The notes beneath the pieces are model-generated. The model ran no database searches and had not been told where the DNA came from. It saw only the letters and a program-made list of their open reading frames with translations. Made by a program: the position numbers and the translations under genes. 64,000 nt of DNA from Ananas comosus. Its lineage: Eukaryota; Streptophyta; Magnoliopsida; Poales; Bromeliaceae. Shown piece after piece: positions 32,485-46,560 of this stretch. The DNA lies in the NCBI RefSeq assembly GCF_001540865.1, contig NC_033628.1, forward strand, positions 3,803,853 through 3,867,852, given 5' to 3'. Every line of letters starts with the position of its first letter. Positions within the stretch are counted from its first letter, which is position 1.

Positions 32485-33646
32485 TCAAAAAGCTGTGTTG
32501 GTCTAAAGACCTCAGGAAGTGTGAGATAACTATCAACTAAGCTAAGGTCATACAGCAGGTAAAGCGTTGCTCTCTGGTTAACGGCCATTGTAGGTGGAGC
32601 GTGGCTCCTTACAATCACCTGGTACTTATGAGTGTGGTTGAATTTGATGAGGATGTCAGGGCTTAAAAAGGTGTGCTTGTAAGTATACTTGAGTTTGATG
32701 AGAACGTCAAGCTTAAAGGAAGGAGAAATGTGACACCTCTAAAATTTAAAATTGACATATATATAAAATATAATAAGACTAAATCTCTTAATTCGACTTG
32801 TTAGGAGCCGAATTTCCTTCTCTTTGACCCGGTCAAAGATCTTCCTTGGGGAACGTGTGGGGATGCGGAACGGCTACGTTTAGTGACCCTCGAAGTTTGC
32901 GCCCTTCGACTGGATCAAACGATTTGGCTGATGAGGGATCGGATCAGCCGAGTTCAAAACCTTCTACTATAAAATCGGTTCGGCTGGATGAGCTGAATGT
33001 ACGAAATACAAAGGATTTTGGGTCGGCTGATGAGCCGAATGCCTTTATATATTGGAATTAACTTGTAAAACTAGTACAAGAGACAAGTGTGCCTGAGGGC
33101 ATATAGACTCGGTTGATCTGCCTTAAATCTACTCCTAGGAAAACAGTAGGTGCGGGAAATTAAAAGATTATAAGTAGACTACTCCTAGAGAATGTGAGGA
33201 AATTGCAAAGGAAATAAAAGTGGTCTTCTGTTCTCGGGGAAAAGACCTCTTTTCTGGGCGTTATTTGCCTATTTATAGATCGCCCATGTTGATCCGTTAT
33301 TTCCCATCCATGATCGGCCACTACTCCTATTTTTCCGGGCCATTTCCAACCGATCGGAACCGCTTGTAACCACTTGCAGTTACTGTAACTTTCCTCAGTT
33401 ATACCCGGCGGTTACTCAATATTATTGTTGATGCTCCCGGTGCACATCAAAATCTTCTTTAATCTTTGCTTCTTAAAGATTAGGGTTGAGTGGAGCACCA
33501 GCGTATCACCTGGCTGTATGTTATTAGCCCAACACGACTATAATATTTTGAACGATGGCTAAGCCAAGAGGTTAAAAGAGTTATCGTGTTTGATATAGAA
33601 TAGATCCAGGATGAATAACCCTTTGGGAAGCGGGGCATCACACTTC
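32485..33646 (+). mobile_element. 5'-truncated Cassandra element with an LTR split by a solo LTR
   Basis: The Cassandra internal region (GGTGGAGCGTGGCTCC, GATGTCAGGGCTTAA) and a purine tract precede a 3' LTR that starts TGTGACACC at about 32730. The LTR is interrupted at 32799 and resumes at 33535 with the 5S-like part (diverged: GATCCAGGATGAATAACCC) to GGGGCATCACA. The 5' LTR and PBS are missing. Confidence 0.8.
32799..33534 (-). mobile_element. Solo LTR, 736 bp, inside a Cassandra LTR
   Basis: On the minus strand it begins TGTTGGGCTAATAAC and ends GGCTCCTAACA. It is bounded by a perfect 5-bp duplication CGACT (32794-32798 and 33535-33539). A TATA-like CTATAAATAGGC is visible on the minus strand near 33268-33279, marking the U3 promoter. 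No internal domain remains. Confidence 0.88.
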
Positions 33647-33820
33647 ACTTTCATATAGCTTCAAGTCGAGAGTAGGAAACGTGGGGGGTGGGGGGGGCAC
33701 TTAATATTTACGGCCAAAAAGAACAACAAAAGCTATCACTTGCAACGAAACTCCTCACTTTGAGTTCCTCGCAATCAAACGTGCCCTTAAGTGATGAAAT
33801 CACAAAATGCGTGTTCCCCT

Positions 33821-34348
33821 TAGGGATGCAAACGGATCCGGGTTGGTGGAGCTCCCGCCCCAATCCGTCCCGACGGGGCAATAAATGGGAGAAAATAAAC
33901 GGATTTGGGGCAGGAAATGAGATAAATTTTACGATCCGAGACGGATTCGGGGCAGGAAACGGGAAATATATTTACCAAAAAGTTCAAAATACAAATAAGT
34001 TAGTACTCTTATTTCTAATGTATTTGAAACTTATGAATTTTGTTTTGAATAATGATTGATATTTTTGATTTTTATAATTGATATTGTTAAATTATATATA
34101 TAATATTATTAAAAATTATTAATTTATATTTTATAAAATATTAATAATTTTATAATTTTATAAAAAATATTAGTTGGCGGGTGGATTCGGGGCACCGACG
34201 GAAGGCGGGTTACGAGGGGGGGCGGATTATGGGATGTATTTTTTAACCCGTTACGGATTTGGGGCGGGAGGCAGGGCGGGATTTTGCTAGTCGGGGCGGG
34301 AGGCGGCGCGGGGCTCCCGCCCCCAGATCCGCACCGTTTGCAGCCCTA
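33821..34348. mobile_element. hAT-type MITE, 528 bp
   Basis: The ends TAGGGATGCAAACGGATCC and inverted TAGGGCTGCAAACGGTGCGG are flanked by a perfect 8-bp duplication GTTCCCCT (33813-33820 and 34349-34356). GGGGCGGG-type subterminal repeats surround an AT-rich centre. It lies 290 bp beyond the ABCG stop codon. Confidence 0.92.
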
Positions 34349-34637
34349 GTTCCCCTTGTGCTCAAACAAATATGCATAAAAATGTAATATGACCATTTCC
34401 GCGCATACTCAGAACAAGCAATTTCCACACAATATCATATTTTGAAGACGATTCCTTTAAAAAATAACTACGGTCAATTTACAATTTCACAGTATACATC
34501 CTTTCTCCACAAAAAAAAAAAAAAGAAAAAGAAAATCTCAAAACTGGTTATGTACAAAGATGTAAGTATAAAAAGAAAAGCCAAAAGAAAAAAAAAGGCA
34601 AGAGCTCGAATGCAGCCTTTATGATTCGTGTCATTTT

Positions 34638-37600
34638 TCACTTCTTTTTAAGTTTGATCATACAAATGAATGCTATGAACCGGAAAATCAGGCCGTAGAT
34701 AAAGAGTACAGCTATACAAACGGCCCAATCGTTGATGTCATATCGGCTTTTGAATAGCATGCCACAGCGGGTTATAAGCCACACACCAGAGTACCTGTTG
34801 GAAAATGGCAAAAGACAGAGAACAAGCTTAGAAGTTTTGGAATAACAAAGTCGATCGAATAAAGATTTTCTTCAACTGAATAACCAAGAAAGTTAAAAGT
34901 GTTCCGTAATCTAGTGGCATGAATAGTATAACAAGGTTGCTATACATGTTTCTACCTGCTAAGAAAGTATAGTTCTACACATTCACTAGTTTGCTATTGA
35001 TAGTTTATTTCCTGGAAGAACTTATCTGACACTTGAGATATTATTCTCTGAATAAAACATACACAAAACTTGCGTCCCAAATCAATAGTGTGTTACAAAG
35101 ATCCATTTAAATTCAAAAGTTATTATTACAATGTTACTGCAAGATATCCATTGATAATTAGCCCTATAGGGATTACCAACTTGCAGTTCACGTCCAAGTC
35201 CATTGCAGAGACCTAGGAGTCATGATTTTATAAAACAATGCATTCCCCCTAAAAGATTTAATTATCTTATTCCAAGAAAATACCTCGAAGCCAAATATCA
35301 TATGCCGTTGTAAACATCTAACCATACTCACCTACTATGAGCTCCAAGGCCTTTTGAGTAAACGAAAAAGATGATCTGAACAAGATGTTCAGGCATCCAA
35401 AGGAGCACTAGTTTATTTCTCGGCCTTAAGGTACATCAAGTTCAAGTTTTTTTTCGGCGTCAGTAATCTTTACAAATCCATCAATTCGTCTTTTGAAGGC
35501 TCAATGCACAACATACTAGCATTCTAAAACACCCAGACATCTGCCTATAAAGTTTGTGAAATGACAGTTTTATTCAGTATCAAGGTTTATGTATAAGTGT
35601 CTCAATTGGTATGCATTCAATCATCAATTGCATGGCTCTTCTTACTCATTCAGTATCAAGGTTTATATATAGGTACCGACCGTCAAGTGGCAAAGGACTT
35701 GGTGGTTGGCACCCGAGACCCAAGTTCGAATCCTAGTTGATTCACATTTCTAGCTATGTTTATTTCTAAATAAAATAAACGAAGCGGGTAGCGTGCTACC
35801 TATCTCTCTCTCTCAAAAAAAAAGAAAAAAGAAAAAAGGTTTATATATAGGTGTCTCAATTGGTATGCATTCAATCATCAATTGCATAGCTCTTTTTAGT
35901 CCTTTGTCTAGTACATATATCCCTCCCTCCATTTTACACAATACTAAGCAGAAACAGCCTAGAGACCTCATAGTAGTAGCACACATACATGTTTCAACTT
36001 TCACGAAAAATATTATGATAAATCTGCCATTTATCTGCACGATGCTAACATCCTAGAAGTGTGCATTAGGTCTGTTTTGAGTTTTGGACAAAAAAAAAAA
36101 AAAGCAAATCTGATATTTTGCAATCTAAAAAAGTTTCAATTTAAGTCTTAGAAACAAATGGAACTAACTAGAAAAACAAAAAGCCACAGAATAGAAGTAC
36201 TTCAGTTTGGTCGCACTAATCTTTTGGTGCAAATTCTATGTTGACAACAAGTAAGTTGTATTAAATCTTAACCTTTAGTTTAAGTGCCAGTAGGTGTGAT
36301 CTGTGCCGCAACATGCTGTTTTGAGACTGATTCATACCCTCCTAAGTATCACAACAGGCGTAGTGCCGAAGAGCATCGAATTGCACTGCGCAGCATAGCG
36401 CCATTCCTTCTGCAATGCCTTCTGCACTAGCATAATGGCTTCCCCCCTTACCTTTTTATTTGCTTCTCTTCCTTCTTATCATTGGAGAGCAAGATAATGG
36501 CACAATACCATGTCGTGCCATAGCATGTCAATGCACTTAAAACCAAGGTTTAAAGTATCGCCTCGTGCTGGTCGGCACGGGGCGATACATACCATGCCAC
36601 CAATTAAGGTGCAGGGTATGGGGGGGTCTCTCTTGGACCCCCCGTGCCGCGATACCAAAAGGGTATCACGAGAGACATAGCGATACCCTTTGGATATCGT
36701 GGCACAATGCTGCTGCGCACCTATAAGGGCATGCATAATTTTAACTTTTAACCCCTTCTTTTTCTTTTCTTTTTTTTGTTTGGGCCTATTTTTAGAAATT
36801 TTTTTTTTGCCCCACACACATCCCTCTCTCTCGTTCTCTTCTACCTTCTCTTCTTTGCAACTCGCTCTTTCAATCTTTCCTTTTCTTCTTATAAATACAG
36901 TATTTATCAAATTAATTACTTTTTTTCAAAATTGTATCAAAAAAGAAAATCGTTTCCTTATTTTTCCAAGCTAATGAAACCAGAAATAATTGCCCTAACT
37001 AAAACAAAATAAGCAAAATGCATTAGATCTATTTGAAATGTTATGCAACCGAATTTAAATTTATGTTGATTATGAACCAAATTAGCAAGACATCACGTGG
37101 TATACTATGTAAGTGACAATTGATTTAAAACATTCTATTTCATTTCTTTCAAAACCTAAGGTTTCTTGAATATTTGAAAAAATGTGATATGATGACATAT
37201 ATAAGTTTCCCGACCTCAGCCCACCATCTAGCCAATGAAGGCAAATGCTTTTGCCAGGGAAATGGAAATATATTTCAATGGTTTAAAATAGGGTGAGATC
37301 TAAAAGTGATATCAAGATTCAGAGATATTATCTAATTGCTTTATTACATTTGATATAAGGACCCAAAACTATTGCAGGTTCGTCTATATTTTAGTAATAA
37401 TATGTAAGAAAGCTTTTGCCATCCCACTAACTAAATGTGGTATAAATGATTTTATTACTACGTTAAATTTAGTATGAAACCTCCTAACTTGATCCATCCC
37501 ATGAAGCATATCTGTGTTTGGTTTAGAACAACCAATACATGTTGCAAAATAAAGTTCGAATATAATACAGAAAAATGGATCTTTATTTGCAAAATCATAT

Positions 37601-40458
37601 CTGAACATTTAGGGTAAAATAAAAGCATATCAAGTACGAAAAGCAGTTTTGGCAAACACAATACTGTTGTCAGGAAAAGAAGAAAGAAGTGAAGAGAAAG
37701 ATTAACCTTTGAGCAGTTACGATGATAAATCCCTCTAGCGCCCACTTTGGGTAGCAGAAGTTAGTCAGAAACTTTGGGCTTCTATGTTGAGTAGATATCA
37801 AAGTTAAAACAACGGGCAGTAAAGCAGACCACTGCATAAATACACTGATATTAGCAACAGAAGCACAATATCTAATAGGGTAAAATGTATACACAGTTCC
37901 CGTACCACACTGGTATTACAACTCAATTTGAAAACATCACACTTAAAAACTTCTGTCCTTGAACTTTCTCACATATTCCAATTCCATTCCTGGCTGTTTA
38001 GGAGGGGGGACTCATGTCTGCTAGTTTTTGCCGTAAAATATGCTTGTTACCCGTTTCATGTAAACTGAAATGAAGATGTCATTTTCTTACTCGAAAAAAG
38101 TTAAAATAGTCATTTAACAGTAAGGAACTGAAGTGAAACGGGATAGTTCAGTGATAAAGTGCTTAACTGAAAAGTTCGGGGACCAAATGGCAATATTGGG
38201 AACGCCCAAGAACTATCAATCATTCTACAGTATCTAAAATGATGAGAAAAACAAACAAAAGAAATTGAGAGAATTTCGATCCGCACCAATTGGGCTGAAG
38301 CCTGTTGGAAGCAGATGGCAAAAGTATAACCAATACCAGTCACACAGTATACGAGTGCGACCAGAACTGCATAGTTAGAAACAAATGATGATCTTGGATT
38401 GTTGAAGAAGTAGAACATTGAGAGATAGACTACTGGCTTAACAAGCGTGTTGAAATGATCAATCGTATCTTTCGAGAGGAAGTAAGCCAACGAGCTCATG
38501 CCAGATTCTCTCTCCCTCCAATATTGCAATCCTTCAAGTGAAAATGATCTTAGAGCTCCAATCTTGCATAGAAGCGCTGAAAAACAGTTTATAAGATTCG
38601 GCAAATAGGAATTTCAAATAAAAAGACGTCACTTGAAACCATTGAATATTTTTTAATGGCATAATTTAATTGAGAATTTGAGATAAACAAGATCAAGTTA
38701 AATTTACCTTAGAAAAGTTGATACCTTAGGACAGGGAAATATCATATGCGCAACTAATTTCTTCTTAAGTAGGTCTAAGCACAATGTAAATCACTACAAA
38801 GAATTTTGTACTCCAAAATACAAAAGCTAGGAAGTGTTTTCCTTTACTCAGAACAAATAAGATTTCAATGTAACTCTACAAAGCAATAAATACTAGTTAG
38901 AACTAGCAAACCTTAATTTTCGAAAGAATCAATATCTTGCAACGCAAGTTGCGGAGGAAAAAGCTGGTGGCTCAAGAATAAAGTATCTTACATAGTTACT
39001 GAAGATGGTAAAATGTCTCTTTCCATCATTTGTCATACCATTTGTCATACCAACATTTGTCATACCATTTAGATTTGATGTTGTCCTCCGATAATAATAA
39101 ACTAGGTCTACGCAGGAAAAAATAAAAGAGATTACTAAGAACGAAAAAACAAGAAAAAGAAAGAAGGGGAAGACAAAACAAACAAATATTCCAAGTTATT
39201 TGGACTAGGATTCTCACCGGAAACAAGGAGAACAAAAATTGAGTGCACATCTAGTATTGTATACGATATTACCCTTGTAGGTCTTCAAGTTGTACAATTA
39301 ATGCTAGCTATATTTCTTACATTAATAAACTATCTTGGAAAAGCAGTATTAAGAACATAAGGGAAGGGAAGCCAACTTACAAACAGCAATCACAGTGTAT
39401 CCGTAACCAGCTGATCCAAATGATTCATCGCTGACTTTAGCAATTGTCCCTAAACAAACCCCAGCTAGACCTAGTATCAGATAATCAACCGCTTGTATCC
39501 TAGCTTCACGTAAGCGCTGCTTCGTGACCCTACATCGGAGAGAAGTGATAGGTAACTTACACATAAAAATATGGTCACTCCAGCAAAATGAATCAGAAGA
39601 CAAAGAAATTACCTTCCCAAGTAGTGCTTGTATTGTATTAAAATACCAGGTGTCTTTCGGTTGGTCAAATCATATGATTTTGAGAAGCCTAACTTTTCTT
39701 CCTCTCGCCCTAGGCCACACCTTACATTACCCCATACTTCATCAGAAACAGATTGCCCATCAAGAGACCTCGCGGAACCTGGTTCACTGCTCCTAACTGA
39801 TGCATCCATTTCCTTGAGATCATCTTGCATATCGGGTGGTATTTCGTATCCATTATACAGCATCCACTGCAACGGGAGTTGTTTACATGTAACAGTTGTC
39901 GTTGAGTTTGGCTTTACCATGCCCTCTAAAATGTCGATGAAATGATCTGGAGGATTCACGCGCTCAGGGACGTTGATCCCTAGGCCTGCAAAGTAGTCTT
40001 CGACTTTGTCCACTGGCCCATGGTATACTGTTAGACCTCCTTTGGCCAAAAGGATTAGATCATCAAACATCTTGAACAAGGTATAGCTGAGCAAGAAATT
40101 TGTCATCATCAGATCAGAAGATGAATTTACATGAAAACAGAAACAAAGGAAAAAGGAATAAAATGTTAACTTGGAACTAGTTTGGTGTTGTTGCCGTATT
40201 TTTGTTTTTTAAACTTAAATTCTATGTGATGGGGAGTGCAAACAGATGATGGAGTGCTTGCAGCTAATATATCTATGGGGTTAGCTGGGCAACAAAAACA
40301 AAAAATTTAATAGTAATTTTTCTTCTTTTGCTTGTTTATTTTTATGAAAAAGATGTCTTTCAGCATCCAACTGGCTGGCGCTGTAAAACTGGTCAATGAT
40401 GAAAAATTAGGAAAATTCATCCTCCGGCATGTCCAACCACATAAAGTTTTTGTTTATG

Positions 40459-40498
<40 letters not shown>

Positions 40499-43400
40499 CA
40501 TGGTAACAATATGAAATGGGACCTTAGATTCTTAATTCAATAATTTTTCCGCAAAAAATTCTCAATGATAGTAGCTACACTTCCAAAATGGTTACTAGCA
40601 ACAGCACTTGATGCAACTTTTCTTTTGCTTCATTAGTTGATTGCGTAGCAGTTATTCACGATTGATAATATTTTGGTTATCGAGCTGAATCATCTGTATT
40701 ATATTAATTCCAAGTTCTATCCCGCAGGTTGTTGATGTGATTTTAGGCTTCTAGCTTTCGGTGTAAACCAGCTTGATTAGACTTCACAGAGATTAATACA
40801 AGCTATAAAATAGATATCTACTATGCGGTTGAGAATAAACCTGGGTTGGTGAACAACCATGCATATATTCACGCCTTCAAGTGCCTCACGACGGAGAGCT
40901 CTAAGAAGCAGCTGGGAAGAAGCACTATCCAAGCCTGATGTGGGTTCATCGAGAATCAAAAGAGATGGTTCCATAACCATTTCTAAACCGACGTTCACGC
41001 GCTTCCTTTGTCCCCCAGAAATTCCGCGCTTCTCTACTGTCCCAACCAAGGAATTACGAATTGCTTGCAAACCTAACGACTCAATTACTCTTTCAACAAC
41101 TAGAATTTTATCAGCTTTTGACATGCCTGCTGACAGTCTGATCAACCAAGGAAAAAAAAAAGGGTTAAATAGTGGGGATAACTCTAGCAGTTGTGGGCAA
41201 AAAAAAGATGAAAAATATTATGAGAAAGATGAAAAAGATTATGAGAATGCGTGAAAAACAAAAGTAGTAGAGAACCCTAACCATGGAATTGAAATATAGC
41301 ATAAAATATGAGAAGATTATGACAATACGGAACATGAAAGAGTGAGTAGACATTCATTATGAGAAGATCAACAAAGGATAAGCTAAACACAAGGAAGAGA
41401 CACAGCATAAAATAAACAACTACTCCTAAAAGCTACCAAAGAGATAGGGGTAACACAGTAGTCAAATTTCCATGAGCGACACATCAGTCTTCCATTTGAA
41501 TTACTATGCTTGCCTTGAAACTAAAATGAAAAGCGACACAACTATCAATTCGATTCCATACCTGCACCTAGCACTGAACCAAAGATTCTCCTCCACCGTC
41601 AAGTTTCCATGAACAATATCGTCTTGTGGCACAAAACCAATGATTTTTCTATATGAACGAATCTGCCCTACTTTTCCATTTATAAGAACAAGGCCGCTCA
41701 TCTTGCATCCTGTTGCCTTTCCAGATAAAGCATTAAGAAAGGTGGTCTTTCCTGCCCCAGATGGGCCCATAACAGCAGTTATCCGGCCTGGCATAAGTTT
41801 CCCTGTTATTGAGTGCAGAAGTTTCCTCGTTCCCAAAGTTAGAGTTAAGTCGTTGAAAGCAACCTCAAGCAAAGGCCTGGTTCTTGGTTTCAGCTCAGTG
41901 GCCATAGAAATAAGTCCCGAAAGTGTTAAGTTCTTAGTTCCCTCCTGAAGCGCTTTTTCTTTTTCGATTTGACGATATGCATACTGGAAGATTTCAGTGT
42001 TAGTATGCCTGTGCTTACCTTTTTTAAAAATTTTACCACCAACTTCAAGATTGGAAACTTCGTCCATTTCACTATCACCTTCAACTGAGCGCATCACGAC
42101 GGTAGCATTACTTGGCTCATTATTCATTGAGATAGGTGATTCTGATGATTGCTGAGAATGACCAAGAACCTTCACTTGTGATTGCTGTCTAAAGGACATC
42201 CTGCATGAGAATGTGCGAGATAATTGAGCTGAAAGCTCCACTACATGCTTCCTTGCAATATCTGTGGCTGCTTTCCATCTCTCACGGGCCATAACAGATT
42301 CTCTAGCCAACCTTGCACCTGATTCCCTGGATTTGGCTTGCCTTCTTTCGCGGATAGTGAGAAATTGACCATAGCAATTGTATATTATCAGCAATAACAA
42401 ACTCAAGGCAACCTGAAGGAAACAAGTAATTGCAAAATCAAATTAAATTAAGTAACCCGTCAAGATTATATATTTCCTTATTATGAAGTAGAAAAAAGAG
42501 AGTTGCAATATTGGTAAAAATAAGCGGCCTCCTAGACTCACAAAATGTTATCATGCCTGCTCTTAAACAATGTGAAGAATAAGCATCTTCTACAATTTAC
42601 GAACCATTTAAACTACATAACAAGGTTTTAAGTGCCCGTCGGTACTGACCGTATCTACCGTGCCGTACCGTGCCAACAAGATACCCGCACGATACAAACC
42701 CCGTGTCGATGGCACAGCTCAAAACCCTATATTCTTGAAATTAGTAAGTAATTTCCTCAATAAAGTTCAAAAGATGTAATAAAAAGACATAATAAATAGT
42801 TAGAATATTTTGTTGCTAAAGAAAATAAATATTTTATGCTATTATGTGTCGGCACATAAGAATTTTTTTGACCGGCATGCATAGACACGGCTCGGCACGC
42901 ACCGTGCTGTACCGTGCCGGCAAGTTTTCAGCACGACCCCGTGCCACGGCACTTAAATCCTTGCTACATAATGGCAATCTTATTGGTGTTTCATTCTTCT
43001 TTAGCTAAATATGAACAATTCTCATAATCCCAGTGATGGTTGGAGAACTGAAAGATAGTATGGGTCCATACATATGAACAAGAAGATTTTTTTCAATGAA
43101 ACGACAATAAAGGATAAAACTTTGTCCAATTATATAAAGCAATAAAGTAGTTCGTACAAACAAAATTAGCATTAAATTGTTGATGGAGCATCAAAGAACT
43201 CTATTAAAGAAGGCATGTGCATTATGCCTTAAAATTAGAACTAACAGAAAAATTAACACTTCAAAGGGGGCAAGAAAAAGAAAAAGAAAAGCAGATAAGA
43301 TGAACATGAGTAAATCTTTTTTGTTAAGACCATATATAAATACACTAAGAAATCAAATGAAAATTTGTAAAACTGCATATAGGATCCCAGGGAGTGATTT

Positions 43401-46400
43401 CCGTGGTCCAAAATGAAGAATATTACATATGACACACATTCACAATAAAAGAGAATTTAAAAAGGAATACTTACTATTAATACGGCACCAAATAAAGCGA
43501 TATTTTGATTAGCGGAGTTAGGCTTGCATAAGTTCTTACTATAGCATTCTGCAAGTTCAAAATAAGCATCAGTCAATAATTCTGGCTTCTTAAGCAAAAT
43601 TAGAAAGAAAAAAGAACATCGCCAATTCAGTTGCAAAATATTCAACTTCAAAAAGCAATTAGATGACCTCCACTTCAGGGTCTGAACAAAAGCGACTTAA
43701 ATATCTCCCTCTGATTATTTGCTTCACTTGGAGATAGTTAGCATCAATTTTTGTTGCTTTTGGTATTGTTAAATAAGGCATCAATTAATGTGTCTCATTT
43801 GATTTTTCTTTTTTTTTTAATTTGGTAAGTAAATGTGAGACGCCAGATAGTCCTATATATAAGATATAATAGGGCTAAAACTCTTAATCCAACTATAACA
43901 TTTTGGGCGGTGGCTAGGCCCAAGAGGTTAAGGGAGTTAAGCATGCTAGGACTAGAGTAGTCCTAGGATGGGTGAACCCCCTGGAAAGTGGAACGTCACA
44001 GTTGGTATTAGAGTCAATTACCAGCCAGAAGTGTGAGATGAGTCTTAGTTGAGCCAAATTATACAGTGGGGAGAGCGAGACTCTTATGCTGATGACTGTT
44101 GTGAGTAGAGTGTGGCTCCCCTCCAAGGTCAGTTAAGACTAGCGAGACGAGTCTCACATCACCTAATACTTGTGAATTTGAACCTGACGAGAATGTCGGG
44201 CTTAACCCCAGGGAATCCTATATATAAATATAATAAGAGTAAAACTCTTAACCTGGTTATAGTATTTTAGGTGATGACTAGGCCCAAGAGGTTAGAAGAG
44301 TTAAGCGTGTTAGGACTAGAGTAGTCCTAGGATGGGTGACCCCCTGGAAAGTGGGGCATCACATGAAGATTCCGGCGTTAGTTTTTTATGTTAGATTTAT
44401 CACAGCTGGTGATTCATTAACCAACAATAGTATCGAACATCATCAAATACATCCAATTAGTAATCAAAGCATTGTTTAAGTAAAATTTCTTTCACAATAA
44501 AAGAGATTTCTCAATTTCCCGATTGGAGGAGATAGATCTAAAACGAAGCTTCCAAAACATCTTCTTATATGCAGGGTATCATATTCTGATCATAGTATTT
44601 GACTTAGAGGATGAATCATGTACAATGTCTAGTTGGGCTCCAATCATCAGCTATAGAGATAAAAAGGTGAAAATTCCTACCACTCAAACTTGTGTCCAAA
44701 TTCTGTTCATACATAATAAAATGCATTTCAAATTAGATTCCCCAAGATCCTCGGTTTTCATTTTTCCCAAGTGCATGACTACAAAATGCTTATCATCTAA
44801 AAGGTTGTCATGGAATTGCCCACAACAAGAAGATTAGGATTCTTTGGCACGAAATGATGTATTTAGCAGTCACATACAACAAATTGAAGTATAAGAGTTG
44901 TTTTTCAAAGTTTCTATCATTTTTCCCATTTCCTGACTTGGTTATTTGTTTTCTTTCTTTTTATTAAAAATACATACATTTATTCTATAGGAAATGTATT
45001 TTTCTCGTATCTTACATGAACTAGATATGCAATCACCTATGACAGAGTAAGGCACAGCATCACGGCTAGATGCATACAACCACTGCTTTTTACAACACTG
45101 GCAGAATTCGTAGTAAAACAATGTCTTTAACTGCTCATCTTAAATAAAATAATTGTCAACAATTTGCTTAAGAGGTCGTTTTCAAAATCTTTTGGCATAG
45201 GGAGTCACAATTTTATCTCCCATCCGAACTTATTCTTTGATTTGCTAGATAAGACATCCTCAAGATGATCTTTTATGTGGACTTCTAATCTGTAATTCTA
45301 AGGTTGATTACAGCGAAAGAAACATTCTATAAGGCAAGAAAAGTACCATCTGAGCTAGTTCTGATTATAATCCCACAGTACAAAGTAAATCCTTGAACTA
45401 AGGTACTAAGAAACAACAATAAAACTTAAAAAGACAAAGAATAGATACAGAAACATACTATTTTCATGAGTGGCACCCATCCTGCAATAGTGCCTGCGAA
45501 ACAGAATAGAGCCAATTAGAGAAAGAAGGTAGCAATAATTATCAGGAGAATTGACCAAGTAATCTCCACTGTCGTAATGCAAAACAATTGTTGCAGCAAG
45601 ATATTGACCTCATTTTCAGATTAACTAAGATACTACAATGCTCGAGTAGAAACAATACCCACTACTACAGTTTATTTTCTGGACAGTGGTTGGGCAGTAA
45701 TAACCAGGTGGGCAGAATATCTCAGTAGTACTTGCCACATCAGCCCATTTATCGGCGGTTCCGCACGTATGATTTGGATTTCCGGGGGGTAGTTGGTAGT
45801 TGTATCTGCATAATTTTTTTTTTTCCAGAAAATAAGTCACAAGGAATGCCGCGTTTAGATATCAGAACATAATAATAAGATAGAACCAACCAAACCAAAG
45901 AAGGTCATCTTACGGATCGCAAAGCCCGGTAGTTCCATTCAGCGTCCCGAGAGGACAGTAAGCACCCAAGGGACAAGCTTCAACAAGAAAATTGAAAATA
46001 TTGAGTCAAAACTTGTTTCAGGTCTTGGAAAGAAACTAGCCATCTGATAGAAACAAAACAGATTATAGATGGTGCAATACTGTTTATGCATAGAAGCTTT
46101 AAGAAATGCAAGACAAGTATCAATGACTAAATCAAGTAGATTATATTGGAAATGGCAAATAATTTAACTAATTAGAAGATGACTGATGGATAATCTATGT
46201 TTAAGTTATATGAAACAACCGTTATTTTTCACAAATTTAAACTTTTGGAGATAAACAGTTATTTTATCCAGTTTAATATGGTAATAGAACTAATTCTAAA
46301 CTATTTATATTTATATTTATATACTTATGAATTGGTTAATAAAACTAATTCTAAACTATTTATATTTATATTTAGTATACTTGATGAAATTGGAAATCCA

Positions 46401-46519
46401 GAAGTTCCTGACCCGCCACGTTGGCGGTGGGCAGCGGCGCGGGCCATGCGGCTGCGCAGCGGCGCAGGCAGGCACGGGGTGGGCACGAGTGGGCGAGCCG
46501 GCACGGACTCGATCCAGGC

Positions 46520-46560
<41 letters not shown>

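Noticed and set aside
32846..33061. 71-codon frame
   Set aside because: It lies wholly within a solo LTR bounded by a 5-bp duplication.
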